Shown here: one piece after another, positions 5,695-13,118 of the stretch
Numbering within the stretch: the first letter of the stretch is position 1
How the letters are laid out: every line of letters begins with the position of its first letter
Source of the DNA: DASQFI01 sp035633215
Lineage (GTDB): Bacteria > Acidobacteriota > Vicinamibacteria > Vicinamibacterales > SCN-69-37
Length of the DNA: 64,000 nucleotides
Direction: 5' to 3'
Assembly: GCA_035633215.1 (NCBI GenBank)
Contig: DASQFI010000010.1
Span: 124,001 to 188,000 of the forward strand
Translations under genes and position numbers: made by a program
The notes under the pieces: model-generated
Told to the model about the DNA's origin: nothing
Databases searched by the model: none
Seen by the model: the letters and a program-made list of their open reading frames with translations, nothing else

Positions 5695-8154
5695 ATGCGT
5701 GCTGTCCTTCCCGCGCTCGAAACCACGATTCAGGACGTTCGCTTTGGCGTGCGGCTGCTGTGGCGGTCGCCGTGGTTCACGCTCGTCGCGGTCGCGTCGC
5801 TCTCCATCGGTCTCGGGAGTGGGGTCGCGCTGTTCACCCTGATGAATGCCGCGCTGTTCCGCCCGCTGCCAGGCCGGGATACCGCCAACATTCACAGAAT
5901 CTACACCTCGAACAGCGGCGGCAGCCGGTACGGCTCATCCTCGTTTGCAGACTTCCAGTCGTTCACGAGCGCCGTTCCGGGACTGTTCGCGGCATCCTGC
6001 GCAACCACGAACGTCCAGGGGAACATTGTTGGGGCCCAGAGTCCGTTGGCGCTTGCGGGAGCCGTGTTCAGCGGCGGCTGCTTCGACGCCCTCAAGCTCA
6101 AGCCGCAGCTGGGGCGCCTGCTGAATCGATCCGACGACGGCGCGAGCAGTGAGCCTCCGGCCATTGTCATCAGCCACGCGCTGTGGAGACGCGCATTCGG
6201 CGGAGATTCCAGCGTCGTTGGCCGTAGCGTCATGCTGAACGGCACGTCCGCGGTGATCGTTGGCGTGGCCGAACCAGGCTTTGCCGGATTGAGCCTCGAC
6301 TCCGGAGCCGACTTCTGGGCGCCATCGCCGCTGGCGGCAATCCTGGTGTCACCACGAACGCTCACCAATCGTGGGGACCGTCGATTCGCCGTCTATGTCC
6401 GTCTCAACGCTGGCGTCACGGCGTCACGGGCGGCCGAGCGACTCTCCGCCGTCGCAGCGCAGCTCCGTGCGGAGGATCCACGCGCGTGGACCGAGACAAC
6501 CGGATCGACGCCGACCGTGACCATCGCCCAGGAGCTGCAGTCGCGCTTTGTGACCGCCCGCGGCGCCGCCACCGAAATCCTCACGGCGACGCTCGGTGCG
6601 ATCGCCGTCATCGTCGCCATGGCCTGCGTCAATCTGGCGACGATGATCCTGGCGCGTGGCGCGGCGCGCACGCGCGAGTTGAACGTCAGGCTCGCGCTGG
6701 GTGCTTCACGCGGGCGGCTGCTCCGTCAGCTCGCGACCGAGAGCCTGCTGATCAGCGCTGGTGGGATTATTACGGGTGTCCTCATCGTCACCGCGGCGTT
6801 GAGGCTCTTCGACGCAAACCGGCCGGCAGAACTGCCGGGTTTCAACATCGCGATGGACTGGCGTGTCGCCGGCTTCGCGATCCTCATGGCCATCGTTGCG
6901 CCGGTGCTCTTTGGCGTGGCTCCCGGCGCAACCGCACTGCGGCTGGCCATCGCCGAAGGACTCAAGGGCCGGACGGTACTGATGCGACGAGGGTTTCTCC
7001 GCGTCGGGGTGAGGGAGCTGTTGCTCGTCGTCCAGGTCGTCGTGTCCTTCGCCCTCCTCATCATGGCCGCGCTGTTCATGCGATCGCTGATGCCCCTCGG
7101 GACCGGGCAGCCGGAACCGTCCACGAGACGCGTGGCCGTGGCGCCGGTCGATCTCAACATAGCCGCGCAATCCGCGGCCGAGATGCGCGTGTTCGCTGAA
7201 CGCCTGTTGCAGGCGGCTGACCGCGTTCCGGACGTGGAAGCCTCGACGGCCGCAGCCATCGTCCCGATGACCGGATCGTACATAGGCTTCGCGGGGCGCG
7301 AGGAGGATCGGCCGGACGCAACGCTGATGGAGTTCGACGGCAATGTCGTCGCGCCCGGCTATTTCGAGCTGGTCGGCATCGCACAGCGCGCGGGCCGGAG
7401 TTTCGATGCACGCGATCACGACCGGGCGCCCCGAGTCGCCGTCGTAAGCGAATCGCTGGCGCGTCGTTTATGGAAGACGACCGCCGCCATCGGCCGCACT
7501 ATCCGCCTCAGAGATGCGTCAACGGAAGTGATTGGCGTGGTGGCGGACACTCCGTACCGCGCGTCGGATGGCACACCTCAGCCGGTCCTCTATGTGCCGC
7601 TGGCTCAGGTGCCGCCGCGTCGACTGGTGCTGCACGCTCGCGTGAAGAACGAGGGTGAGGCGATAGCAGCACTCGATCGAGCGCTCCGGGCCGTCGACCC
7701 GCGAATCGTCGTCGGAACGGCGATGCCGCTCAGCCATTTCCTCGATCAGGCGAAGACCGGGGGAAGGGTCGCCCAATGGGTCGGTGGCGTCGCCGGCCTT
7801 CTGCAGCTCGGGCTCGCGTTGATGGCGATCTGGGGACTCGTGGCGTACGCCGTCGAGCGGCGCACGGCGGAGTTTGCGATCCGGCGCGCGCTCGGCGCGA
7901 CCGAAGCCAGCATCGTGCGGCTCGTCATGCGGCCGAGCGTCTGGCTTCTTGCCGCCGGCGCCGTGTTGGGGTGCGTCGCCGGTGTCGGGCTTGCGACGGC
8001 GCTTTATTCGAACTTTCTCGGGCTCGCGCCGATCGATCTGACGGTGGTCGTTCCTGCCGCGGTGTTACTCGGAGCGGTCGTTCTCGCCGGGGCGTGGCTG
8101 CCGGCGCGACGGGCTGCGACAGTCGAGCCTGCGTCAGCGCTGAAACAGTCGTAG
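5695..8154 (+). CDS. ADOP-type permease (MacB/FtsX), orphan copy
   Basis: An 819-residue membrane protein with two repeats of the MacB-like periplasmic core plus FtsX permease module. Helix 1 is near residues 27-48, a periplasmic domain follows (GCFDALKLKPQLGRLLNRSD; FWAPSPLAAIL), then the first FtsX block (ATLGAIAVIVAMACVNLAT, RELNVRLALGASRGRLLRQL), a second periplasmic core, and a last FtsX block (EFAIRRALGATEASIVRLVM, LPARRAATVEPASALKQS). It lacks the cytosolic prefix domain found in the PadR-linked copies and has no PadR gene beside it. No ATPase gene is adjacent, as is typical of this family. A GGAGG site precedes the ATG. The stop codon TAG lies inside a palindromic repeat. Confidence 0.9.
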   Translation: MRAVLPALETTIQDVRFGVRLLWRSPWFTLVAVASLSIGLGSGVALFTLMNAALFRPLPGRDTANIHRIYTSNSGGSRYGSSSFADFQSFTSAVPGLFAASCATTNVQGNIVGAQSPLALAGAVFSGGCFDALKLKPQLGRLLNRSDDGASSEPPAIVISHALWRRAFGGDSSVVGRSVMLNGTSAVIVGVAEPGFAGLSLDSGADFWAPSPLAAILVSPRTLTNRGDRRFAVYVRLNAGVTASRAAERLSAVAAQLRAEDPRAWTETTGSTPTVTIAQELQSRFVTARGAATEILTATLGAIAVIVAMACVNLATMILARGAARTRELNVRLALGASRGRLLRQLATESLLISAGGIITGVLIVTAALRLFDANRPAELPGFNIAMDWRVAGFAILMAIVAPVLFGVAPGATALRLAIAEGLKGRTVLMRRGFLRVGVRELLLVVQVVVSFALLIMAALFMRSLMPLGTGQPEPSTRRVAVAPVDLNIAAQSAAEMRVFAERLLQAADRVPDVEASTAAAIVPMTGSYIGFAGREEDRPDATLMEFDGNVVAPGYFELVGIAQRAGRSFDARDHDRAPRVAVVSESLARRLWKTTAAIGRTIRLRDASTEVIGVVADTPYRASDGTPQPVLYVPLAQVPPRRLVLHARVKNEGEAIAALDRALRAVDPRIVVGTAMPLSHFLDQAKTGGRVAQWVGGVAGLLQLGLALMAIWGLVAYAVERRTAEFAIRRALGATEASIVRLVMRPSVWLLAAGAVLGCVAGVGLATALYSNFLGLAPIDLTVVVPAAVLLGAVVLAGAWLPARRAATVEPASALKQS

Positions 8155-8209
8155 GGCGGATTGATCTTCAAATCCGCACATGGCGGACTTAGAAACCAGT
8201 TCGCCCTAC
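8151..8209. repeat. GTAGGGCG...CGCCCTAC palindromic repeat
   Basis: A 59-bp element with outer arms GTAGGGCG (8151-8158) and CGCCCTAC (8202-8209) enclosing a hairpin GCGGATT...AATCCGC (8156-8176). It sits between two convergent genes. Its TAG at 8152-8154 is the stop codon of the permease. Related elements occur at 30649-30698, 41683-41735 and 8542-8569. It may also serve as a bidirectional terminator, though no T-run follows. Confidence 0.65.
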
Positions 8210-8234
8210 GTACGTGCACGCGTCAACAGAATTT

Positions 8235-11186
8235 CTACCTGCCCGTCAACTCGATCACGGTCGCCTTCGCTCCCAGCGGTATAACGACGGCACCGCGTTC
8301 GAAGGCGAAGGTCCGCGGCGTGGCATAGGTACCGACGCCGGCGACCTTCGCCGGCTGCTCGATGCGCAACCGCGCGCTCGGCGTGAATGGCCCCGCAGGC
8401 GAGAGCGTGAGCCGCACCGCGCGCGTCGCCGGGTTGATCGCGACGCTCTCGAACGTTCCGGCGTCGAGCGTGAGGTACAGGCCCAGCGGCGCAATGTAAA
8501 TACGACGGCGCAGCGAGTCGAGCGGCTGCACGGTAACCCATGACCCCGGGGCTGAAACCCCGGGGCTACGACCGACTGTCACGTTGCCGCCGAAGGCCTG
8601 CCAGCCGTATTCAGGATGGTTGATGACATACGTGCCGGTCGTGACGGCGTGGCCGAAGAAGTTCGGGCCGTAGTCGCCGGTGTAGGTGTCCCAACGCAGA
8701 TTCTGTGGGTAGGAGTGAAAGGCCGCGGACGGGAAGCCGTCTTCGTCAATATTTGTGAGCGCGCCCATCGAGCCGCCGTAGCCGATGCGCAGCAGGTAGT
8801 AATCGTCGGGATGCTCGCGATAGTGCGCCAGCACCGGAATCGAGTTGAGCCCCGAGCCGTAGTGGTGAATCTGCCGCTCGGTCGTCCCGCCAGGCGCGGC
8901 GCCGTAGAAGAAATCCCAGTACCGGCGAGCGTTGCCGTTGTAGCCCCAGTGCGGCACGGTCGGCATGTACCCCAGAATCGAGCTGAGCGAGACCAGCGCT
9001 TTGTCTTTGTAGCCGAAGTAGTTCGTCCAGGCGAAGATCTCCTCCTGACCGGTCGAGTCCCACGCCATCTCGGATCCGAACGGATACGCCTCGCCGTTCC
9101 AGCGATCCGCGCGACGCTTCATCGCGCCTTCGAGATACTCCGACTGCTCTTTCCACGCCTCGCGCTTGAGGTCGTCGAGCAGGAACACGAAGATGTCGCC
9201 GTTCATCAGCCCGACGTTCACGTACCCGACGCCGCCGCGCCCGCCGGGCGGCGCAAATCCGCCCGTCATGTACTTGACCGTGTTAAACGCCTTGTCGAGA
9301 TACCACTCCCACTTCTGCGTGGTGACAAGGCCTGGATGGTTCCGCGCCAGCCGGTACATCGTCCAGTACGCGGCGACCACGTGCGGATAGTCGTACGCGC
9401 GGTCGACCGAATCGGCCGCCTGCTTGTTCCAGGAGGTCCACGTCGTCCAGTTCCCTTGCTGATACTGGAAGTTGGGCATCAGATCCGGTTGATAGAAGAA
9501 GAGGCTCTTCTTCACGCCGTACATCCGCGGGCCTTCCGAGTACTGCAGCCGGCCCCAGATCACTTTGTCCACGAACTGCGCCAGCTTGTCGACTTCCGAC
9601 TTGTCCGGCTGACCGTAGGCTTTCATCATCGCCGCCAGCCACGCGCCCACGCCGCCCTCGTCCGAGAGCCCCGCGATCCAGACGCGTGTGTCCTGCGTGA
9701 CGACGCGGTTGTTCGCGCGGTCGTAGGTCATGACCGAAGGCGCGCGCTGAAACGGATCCGTCTCGTCCGTGAACCACGCCTTCGTCGTGAGGAATCGCCC
9801 CATGTCCGCGACCGCCTGCTGCGCGGGCTTCGTGACGTTGTAGTGGATCGTCTGTACGGAGCCGTCGCTGTAGGTGATGGTCACGCGCGCGCGGCCCCAT
9901 TTCGTTCCCCGGACGATGTACTGCTGCTGGCCGCCCTTCGTGGCCGGCGCCGGCGTGACGTTCAGCGCGCCGGCGGGCTCGGCGTCCACGCGCGCGACCT
10001 TGCGCTTGCCCGGAGAGAGGAACAGTTTCGCGTCGAGGTCCATCGGCACGATGTAGCCGGGAATGCCGACGGCGACCGGACGTTCGGCCGCCGCGAGCGT
10101 CTGCTCGATCCGTGGAATCGCATCGGCGACGAGGAAGCGCAACCCGTACGCGCGCGACTGGCCGGGCGCGAGGGTCACCGACGTCGGCGGGTTCCACGGA
10201 TCGGCGTTCTTCCACTCGTTCTCGGCGTACCCCTGGCTGTGGGTCGTCCACTCGAATGCGCCCTCGAACGTCTGCCCGCGGCGCGAGGCATCGTTGAGCG
10301 GACGAAACGCCTCGAACGGCGTCCGCGTGCCGTTCTCGGGGACCACGACCAGGGCGGGACCGGCGCCGGACAGGCGAGTCACCTGCAGGTAGCCGGCATC
10401 GCGGCCGACGTAGGGATCGAAGAACGAGCAAATCTCGTGCGCCTGCGGCAGCGTGCGCGCGCGGTTGGTCACGAAGTTCTGGATCATGTTGTTGAACACG
10501 ACCGGAAAGCCGAGGCCGCCGATCACCACGGGCGCCCGACTCGTATTCTTGACCTCGAAGTGCAAGACGAGTTGACCGGACGCGTCGAGCAGCCACGAAC
10601 GGGCGATCTCGACTGGCGCGCTGGAGAACGCGACTGGCGCACTGGCTTGGGCGGCGCCCGCTGGCGCAGCGGCGCCGAGATTCGCCCGCGTGCCGGACAT
10701 CGTCGGCGTGAGAATCGCGGCGGCGAGGAGCTTCCCGCCCGCCGGCGTTTTGGGCGCGCCGGTCATCGCCTCGACCGGCTTGCGCGCATTGCTCGACGCG
10801 AGATCGACCCACGCTCCGTCCTGCCAGCCGTCCTGCTTCAGCCGGATGTGGATGTCACCCAGATGGTTGAAGCGATCGCCCTGCCGCGCTGTCAACTGAT
10901 CCGCGGGCGTGAAGTCGAACGGGGTGTTAGCGTCGGCGCCCTTGGCGCCCTTGGGCTCGAGGGCCGCGATCGTCTGCGAGTCCTTCACGAGCTTCAGCGT
11001 GAAATGCGGCGTGTCGAAGTCGAGCGTGCCGTGATCGAGGCCGAGCGTCGGGGGCGGCGGCTGCGGCTGGCCTCGGCCCTGGGTCTGTTGGGGCCGGGCG
11101 TGAGCCGTCATCGCCAGGACGATGGCAATAGCGCCGCTTATGGCGACAAAACCTGTGAACGCACCTCGCGTGATGTTGAGCGGCAT
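8235..11186 (-). CDS. Secreted DUF5695 domain protein
   Basis: A 983-residue exported protein with a signal sequence (ITRGAFTGFVAISGAIAIVL) and a full-length DUF5695 region: TLDFDTPHFTLKLVKDSQTI, DFTPADQLTARQGDRFNHLG, followed by a large helical part with many Trp/Tyr (WTTWTSWNKQAADSVDRAYD; YNGNARRYWDFFYGAAPGG) and a C-terminal beta domain. The aromatic-rich alpha/alpha fold suggests carbohydrate binding or a glycoside-hydrolase-like function, but I know of no demonstrated activity for DUF5695. A short palindromic repeat lies inside the coding sequence near residue 875 (GRSPGVSAPGSW) without breaking the frame. The gene is monocistronic, convergent with the permease and divergent from the SLOG-like gene. 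Confidence 0.8.
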   Translation of the reverse strand: MPLNITRGAFTGFVAISGAIAIVLAMTAHARPQQTQGRGQPQPPPPTLGLDHGTLDFDTPHFTLKLVKDSQTIAALEPKGAKGADANTPFDFTPADQLTARQGDRFNHLGDIHIRLKQDGWQDGAWVDLASSNARKPVEAMTGAPKTPAGGKLLAAAILTPTMSGTRANLGAAAPAGAAQASAPVAFSSAPVEIARSWLLDASGQLVLHFEVKNTSRAPVVIGGLGFPVVFNNMIQNFVTNRARTLPQAHEICSFFDPYVGRDAGYLQVTRLSGAGPALVVVPENGTRTPFEAFRPLNDASRRGQTFEGAFEWTTHSQGYAENEWKNADPWNPPTSVTLAPGQSRAYGLRFLVADAIPRIEQTLAAAERPVAVGIPGYIVPMDLDAKLFLSPGKRKVARVDAEPAGALNVTPAPATKGGQQQYIVRGTKWGRARVTITYSDGSVQTIHYNVTKPAQQAVADMGRFLTTKAWFTDETDPFQRAPSVMTYDRANNRVVTQDTRVWIAGLSDEGGVGAWLAAMMKAYGQPDKSEVDKLAQFVDKVIWGRLQYSEGPRMYGVKKSLFFYQPDLMPNFQYQQGNWTTWTSWNKQAADSVDRAYDYPHVVAAYWTMYRLARNHPGLVTTQKWEWYLDKAFNTVKYMTGGFAPPGGRGGVGYVNVGLMNGDIFVFLLDDLKREAWKEQSEYLEGAMKRRADRWNGEAYPFGSEMAWDSTGQEEIFAWTNYFGYKDKALVSLSSILGYMPTVPHWGYNGNARRYWDFFYGAAPGGTTERQIHHYGSGLNSIPVLAHYREHPDDYYLLRIGYGGSMGALTNIDEDGFPSAAFHSYPQNLRWDTYTGDYGPNFFGHAVTTGTYVINHPEYGWQAFGGNVTVGRSPGVSAPGSWVTVQPLDSLRRRIYIAPLGLYLTLDAGTFESVAINPATRAVRLTLSPAGPFTPSARLRIEQPAKVAGVGTYATPRTFAFERGAVVIPLGAKATVIELTGR
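8542..8569. repeat. Palindromic repeat inside the DUF5695 gene
   Basis: GACCCCGGGG-CTGAAA-CCCCGGGGCTAC: two copies of CCCCGGGG around a six-base loop, with a GTAG-type outer end as in the other repeats of this window (read on the minus strand as GTAGCCCC). It encodes an in-frame SPGVSAPGS stretch in the C-terminal domain of the DUF5695 protein. Confidence 0.55.
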
Positions 11187-11244
11187 GGCGGAAGTGTAAC
11201 CCTGTCGCCGCCCGCTCCGCGCCGGTCGCGCCTCGGCAGACTGC

Positions 11245-11250
11245 TACAAT
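11245..11250 (+). promoter_or_regulatory. -10 box TACAAT, probable leaderless start
   Basis: TACAAT, preceded by TGC, ends 8 nt before ATG 11259. No Shine-Dalgarno site is present. No good -35 hexamer is visible at 16-18 nt upstream. Confidence 0.5.
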
Positions 11251-11258
11251 CCTGCGCA

Positions 11259-11816
11259 ATGAAACCGGCAGACTGCATCCTCTTTAGTGGCGGTGCGCCT
11301 GGCGCCGAAGCGGCGTTTGGCGAATGCGCTGAGCGCCACGGTGTGGAAGAAGTGAACTTCACGTTCGAAGGGCACAGGATGGGGCGCCAGCGTGGCGTGC
11401 GCATGCTCAATCACGAAGAGCTGCAAGCCGGCGATGTCAGTCTTGCCTACGTATCGCGGTTGATGCACCGGCGCTACACCGACGCGCCGACGACTCGTCG
11501 CGTGCTGCAGACGCTCTGGTATCAGGTCAATCAGGGCCAGGAAATTTACGTCATCGGCACGATTCTCGATGACCTGACAGTGCGCGGCGGCACGGGCTGG
11601 GGCGCGGAGTTTGCCAAGCTCTGCAACAAGCCGTTGTACGTGTTCGATCAAGCCAAGAACGGCTGGTTCGAATGGACCGGCGACGCCTGGGAATCGCGTC
11701 GCGACGCCACGTTACCCGTCGTCACGCATCCTCACTTCACGGGAACCGGCACGCGCACGCTCGAAACCAACGGCCGCGAGGCGATTGAGGGACTCTTCGC
11801 GCGTTCGTTTCGGTAG
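11259..11816 (+). CDS. SLOG/Rossmann-like protein of unknown function
   Basis: A 185-residue cytoplasmic protein. It opens with ILFSGGAPGAEAAFGECAER, a G-G-x-x-G-A-E nucleotide-binding-like loop, and later has VRGGTGWGAEFAKLCNKPLY then VFDQ, which resembles the second phosphate-binding loop and terminal strand of SLOG-fold proteins (TmoB/YpsA/LOG relatives) that bind nucleotide-derived ligands. The middle (YVSRLMHRRYTDAPTTRRVL) is specific to this family. The start is set by the -10 box just upstream and by the SGG loop needing a short N-terminus. The fold is a moderate inference; I know no function. It is divergent from the DUF5695 gene with 72 nt between. Confidence 0.55.
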   Translation: MKPADCILFSGGAPGAEAAFGECAERHGVEEVNFTFEGHRMGRQRGVRMLNHEELQAGDVSLAYVSRLMHRRYTDAPTTRRVLQTLWYQVNQGQEIYVIGTILDDLTVRGGTGWGAEFAKLCNKPLYVFDQAKNGWFEWTGDAWESRRDATLPVVTHPHFTGTGTRTLETNGREAIEGLFARSFR

Positions 11817-11854
11817 GTGCGACGGCCGGCTCCGCGCCTACCGCTGGGAGGACT

Positions 11855-13072
11855 GTGGCATTTCACAAGCGGTTCACCGCCTGCGTCGTGGGACTGTCGT
11901 TCGCTGGGATCATGGCGGCCCAGCCCGGAGAGGACGCGTTCCGGCCTCTCGCAAAGACCCATCGGTGGTTTGAGCTACGCGCCACGGCGAACGCCCGCAC
12001 GTCGCCGCTGGTCCGCGGCGCTCTCGCCGCGGCCTTCAACGATCCCACCACGGCTGAACGACTCCTGCGCGGCGTCATCCGCGACGAACCGCGATCGGAG
12101 GCCGCCGACGACGCGTATGCGCTGTTGGCGTTTCTCTATCTCCGTACTGGTCAGTACGAACGTTTCGCCACGCTCTATCAGGCGTGGGCCGCCGCCTTGC
12201 CACAGTCTGTAACTGTCCGCGACGAGCGGGAGAACTTCGAGAAGTATCGCGGGCGGCCGAATCAGGTGAATGGCCGGCGACGCCAGTCGGTGGTGCGACA
12301 CGACAAGGACGGCTACCTGACGTTGCCGATCTCGATAGACGGGAAAACGGACGACTTCATCTTCGATACGGGTGCGTTGCAGTCCACGGTGACCGAGCGG
12401 GAAGCGAGGAAGCTCGGGCTGACCATACAGGATGACCCGCGTACGCTGATCGACATTTCGGGGACGCGAACCACCTTCAGAACGGCGGTCGCCAAGGAGG
12501 TCATGCTTGGGTCGATGACGTTCCGAAACGTCTCGTTTGCCGTCATCACGCCTGGCGGCGCACTCGCCGACGCGGAGTTCGGAATCATCGGTTTGCCGAT
12601 TATCGTGGCGATGGGTGGCATCAACTGGTCGAACAGTGGCACGGCGGAATTCGGTGGGCCGTTTCCTGGGTCGGGCGGCGAGCCGAACCTGGTGTTCGAT
12701 CGCAGCCGGCTCGTGCTTCGGGCCGAAGTCCTCGGCAAGGGCGTTCTTGCGACGTTCGATACGGGCGCCAACAGCACAGACTTGAACGCCAACTTTGCCA
12801 ATCTGTTTCCCGACATTGTGGCGACGGGCAGGAAGGGATCGGCAGATTTGAACGGCATCGGCGGAACGCAGACCTTCGCTTCTGTCGAACTACCGGAACT
12901 GATCTTCACGATCGGATCCAGCCGGTTGCCGCTGCGTCCGGCCGTCATCACGATGCAGCAAAACAGCGTCGCCGGTGGAGAGTGCTGCATCGCGAACGCT
13001 GGACACGATCTGCTGAAGCAGGGCCAGGGGTTCTTGCTGAACCTGGCGGCGATGACCCTGCAGGTGCGCTGA
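11855..13072 (+). CDS. Secreted retropepsin-like aspartic protease with two DTG modules
   Basis: A 405-residue exported protein. After a weak signal peptide and a helical, TPR-like part (residues about 45-125: AAAFNDPTTAERLLRGVIRD; YALLAFLYLRTGQYERFATL), it has two consecutive aspartic-protease half-domains. The first carries FIFDTGALQSTVTEREARKL (Asp171); the second ATFDTGANSTDLNANF (Asp302). Each is followed by the family's ILG-like turn (FGIIGLPI in the first). Retroviral-type bacterial proteases normally have one DTG and dimerise; here one chain holds both, like eukaryotic pepsins. The GTG start follows a strong GGGAGG site five bases upstream. A CC pair near the C-terminus (GECCIANAGHDLL) is notable. 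Confidence 0.8.
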   Translation: MAFHKRFTACVVGLSFAGIMAAQPGEDAFRPLAKTHRWFELRATANARTSPLVRGALAAAFNDPTTAERLLRGVIRDEPRSEAADDAYALLAFLYLRTGQYERFATLYQAWAAALPQSVTVRDERENFEKYRGRPNQVNGRRRQSVVRHDKDGYLTLPISIDGKTDDFIFDTGALQSTVTEREARKLGLTIQDDPRTLIDISGTRTTFRTAVAKEVMLGSMTFRNVSFAVITPGGALADAEFGIIGLPIIVAMGGINWSNSGTAEFGGPFPGSGGEPNLVFDRSRLVLRAEVLGKGVLATFDTGANSTDLNANFANLFPDIVATGRKGSADLNGIGGTQTFASVELPELIFTIGSSRLPLRPAVITMQQNSVAGGECCIANAGHDLLKQGQGFLLNLAAMTLQVR

Positions 13073-13104
13073 AGCCCCGCCGGCGAACGGTGCTGCTTTC
13101 CCAC

Positions 13105-13110
13105 TACACT
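13105..13110 (+). promoter_or_regulatory. -10 box TACACT, probable leaderless start
   Basis: TACACT ends 8 nt before the kinase ATG at 13119 with no Shine-Dalgarno site between. It is the same hexamer and nearly the same spacing as before the kinase at 52995. Confidence 0.5.
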
Positions 13111-13118
13111 TACGCGCG

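Noticed and set aside
8616..11258. A plus-strand frame open for more than 2.6 kb opposite the DUF5695 gene
   Set aside because: It is the antisense of a GC-rich gene and gives an Arg/His/Val-rich, low-complexity translation. Only its last part from 11259 is protein-like and is annotated as a separate gene.
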